A stretch of DNA of 20,857 bases from Tieghemiomyces parasiticus (Eukaryota > Kickxellomycota > Dimargaritomycetes > Dimargaritales > Dimargaritaceae). The stretch lies in the NCBI GenBank assembly GCA_027575765.1, contig JANBPT010000852.1:1-20857 (forward strand). Reading direction: 5' to 3'. The position numbers and the translations under genes are program-made. Within the stretch, counting starts at the first letter, position 1, and the number at the start of each line of letters is the position of its first letter. The notes under the pieces are model-generated. The model was not told the origin of the DNA and ran no database searches. It saw nothing but the letters and a program-made list of their open reading frames with translations. Below, piece by piece: positions 19,864 to 20,857 of the stretch.

Positions 19864-20857
19864 ATGTCGAATCCGTTCCATAGCTCTGCTTACCGCCGGC
19901 CATCATCCCCTCCTGGCCCCCCGACGGTCAACAGGCCTAGCCCCGTCTTTCCCACTTCGTCCACCCTGACACGAGATGTGATCAACTTGTCTACCCTTGG
20001 CACCCTGTCGGGTAACCAGGACGGCGGTAACCGAACGGCTATCCCAACGGTGGCACCGTCGACGGGTGGTCTTACGATGCCTGCCGGTCCTCACGGACCA
20101 CCACTGCCGTCGTTGTCGCCCCGGACGGACCGAAAATCGATCAAGCCTAGCATACCTTCGTGGTCAATCATGGGACCACCGCCCCTACCTTTTCAACCGC
20201 CGTGGGGCCCACCGTCCTCCACCAGCCGCAGCCACCAGGCCACGGCCACATTCACCAGTCAGAGCTCAGCTATCACGGTGCCTAGGGGTTTATCGGTTTC
20301 AGTTGATGGTATTTCAACGGCGAGTCGCCGCACAGCTAGGGCGGTTAAGGAGACCAGCGTACCGGCGTCGACATTGATGAGTGTCACCAGCGGTGGCGGT
20401 ACGTACTCTGACTGTATGGAGGAGGATGGCTCTCAATTAAGGTTCACAACGGGGTTCACGAGTCGTAGCAGCCAAGGTAGTAGTAGTAGTAATGGTGATT
20501 GTGGTGGTAGATCCGGCTCACAGGTTAATCTTTCCAACAAGCGAACTCGGGCCGCCGATATATCGAAGGAACCTGCCTGCACCACCGTATCATCCGCCTC
20601 AACAACAACCAGGTTGACCACCACCAGTAATAGTAGTAATGGCGGCAGCAGAAAAGGAAAGTCAACCGGTTCCGGTGAACACGATTCTGTATCTACCGTG
20701 CCACCGACGGCGAGCACGTGGATAACCAGTTCGTCGACAGGCGATGCCATATCCACGACGACCCATTGTACGCCAAGTGTCACTACCGGAACAACGATGG
20801 CGACGGCTACCACCCGGTCGACTGTCCAACCGCGCACCTACGTCGCGGTAGCCGAGG
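19864..20857 (+). CDS. Ser/Thr/Pro-rich protein, N-terminal part, runs off window
   Basis: The frame from ATG 19864 (A at -3) stays open for 331 codons to the window end, with no stop. The product begins MSNPFHSSAYRRPSSPPGPP and remains rich in Ser, Thr, Pro and Gly, with runs of Ser from AGT/AAT triplets near 20478-20495 and 20626-20640. A small basic stretch (SNKRTRAADISK) might be a nuclear signal. No folded domain is visible; if it resembles its upstream neighbour, the structured part would lie beyond the edge. Like that neighbour it starts MSNP plus an aromatic residue, is on the same strand, and has a Ser/Pro-rich N-terminus, so the two may be tandem relatives. An intron inside the visible part cannot be excluded, for example at a GTACGT at 20398-20403. 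Confidence 0.7.
   Translation, partial: MSNPFHSSAYRRPSSPPGPPTVNRPSPVFPTSSTLTRDVINLSTLGTLSGNQDGGNRTAIPTVAPSTGGLTMPAGPHGPPLPSLSPRTDRKSIKPSIPSWSIMGPPPLPFQPPWGPPSSTSRSHQATATFTSQSSAITVPRGLSVSVDGISTASRRTARAVKETSVPASTLMSVTSGGGTYSDCMEEDGSQLRFTTGFTSRSSQGSSSSNGDCGGRSGSQVNLSNKRTRAADISKEPACTTVSSASTTTRLTTTSNSSNGGSRKGKSTGSGEHDSVSTVPPTASTWITSSSTGDAISTTTHCTPSVTTGTTMATATTRSTVQPRTYVAVAE

Noticed and set aside
20433..20837. 134-aa minus-strand open frame rich in Val and Leu
   Set aside because: It is the antisense of the Ser/Thr-rich gene at the right edge; Thr and Ser codons read backwards give Val, Leu and similar residues, so the hydrophobic look is a by-product.

Overview
This window comes from a nuclear eukaryotic genome, most likely a fungus and possibly an early-diverging one. 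The evidence is GT-AG introns of about 126-430 bp that break genes in all phases, TATA boxes with AATAAA signals around compact genes, good start contexts (A at -3), pyrimidine-rich leaders in front of the ATGs, and a Pol III tRNA gene ending in a T run. The species and lineage are inference; no marker gene is present.

Layout: (1) 1-77, the 3' part of a tRNA-Leu(AAG) gene cut by the left edge. (2) 78-3100, gene-poor; the best candidate is a 49-codon ATG frame at 1872-2021. (3) 3125-3751, a compact minus-strand unit (TATA box, 108-aa secreted protein, AATAAA). (4) 3752-5190, gene-poor. (5) 5436-8097, a minus-strand protein kinase gene in eight exons, reconstructed here from splice sites. All kinase motifs fall in one phase-consistent 447-aa product that looks NEK-like, but with catalytic loop HRDITPRN and metal motif DFD. 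(6) 8270-10340, nothing recognisable. (7) 10340-15500, a weak Tc1-like transposase remnant, a candidate exon, then several kilobases of strongly pyrimidine-rich plus strand whose long frames are mostly a product of composition. (8) 15524-19175, a three-exon plus-strand gene (940 aa): Ser/Pro-rich N-terminus, unrecognised mostly helical core with a Cys/His cluster, Gly/Ser-rich tail. (9) 19864-20857, the start of another plus-strand gene. It also begins MSNP, is Ser/Thr/Pro-rich, and stays open to the right edge.

I see no operon-like grouping or metabolic pathway. The most notable items are the kinase with unusual active-site residues and the tandem pair of MSNP-starting low-complexity proteins. 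I found no CRISPR array, rRNA, intact transposon or bacterial-type system.
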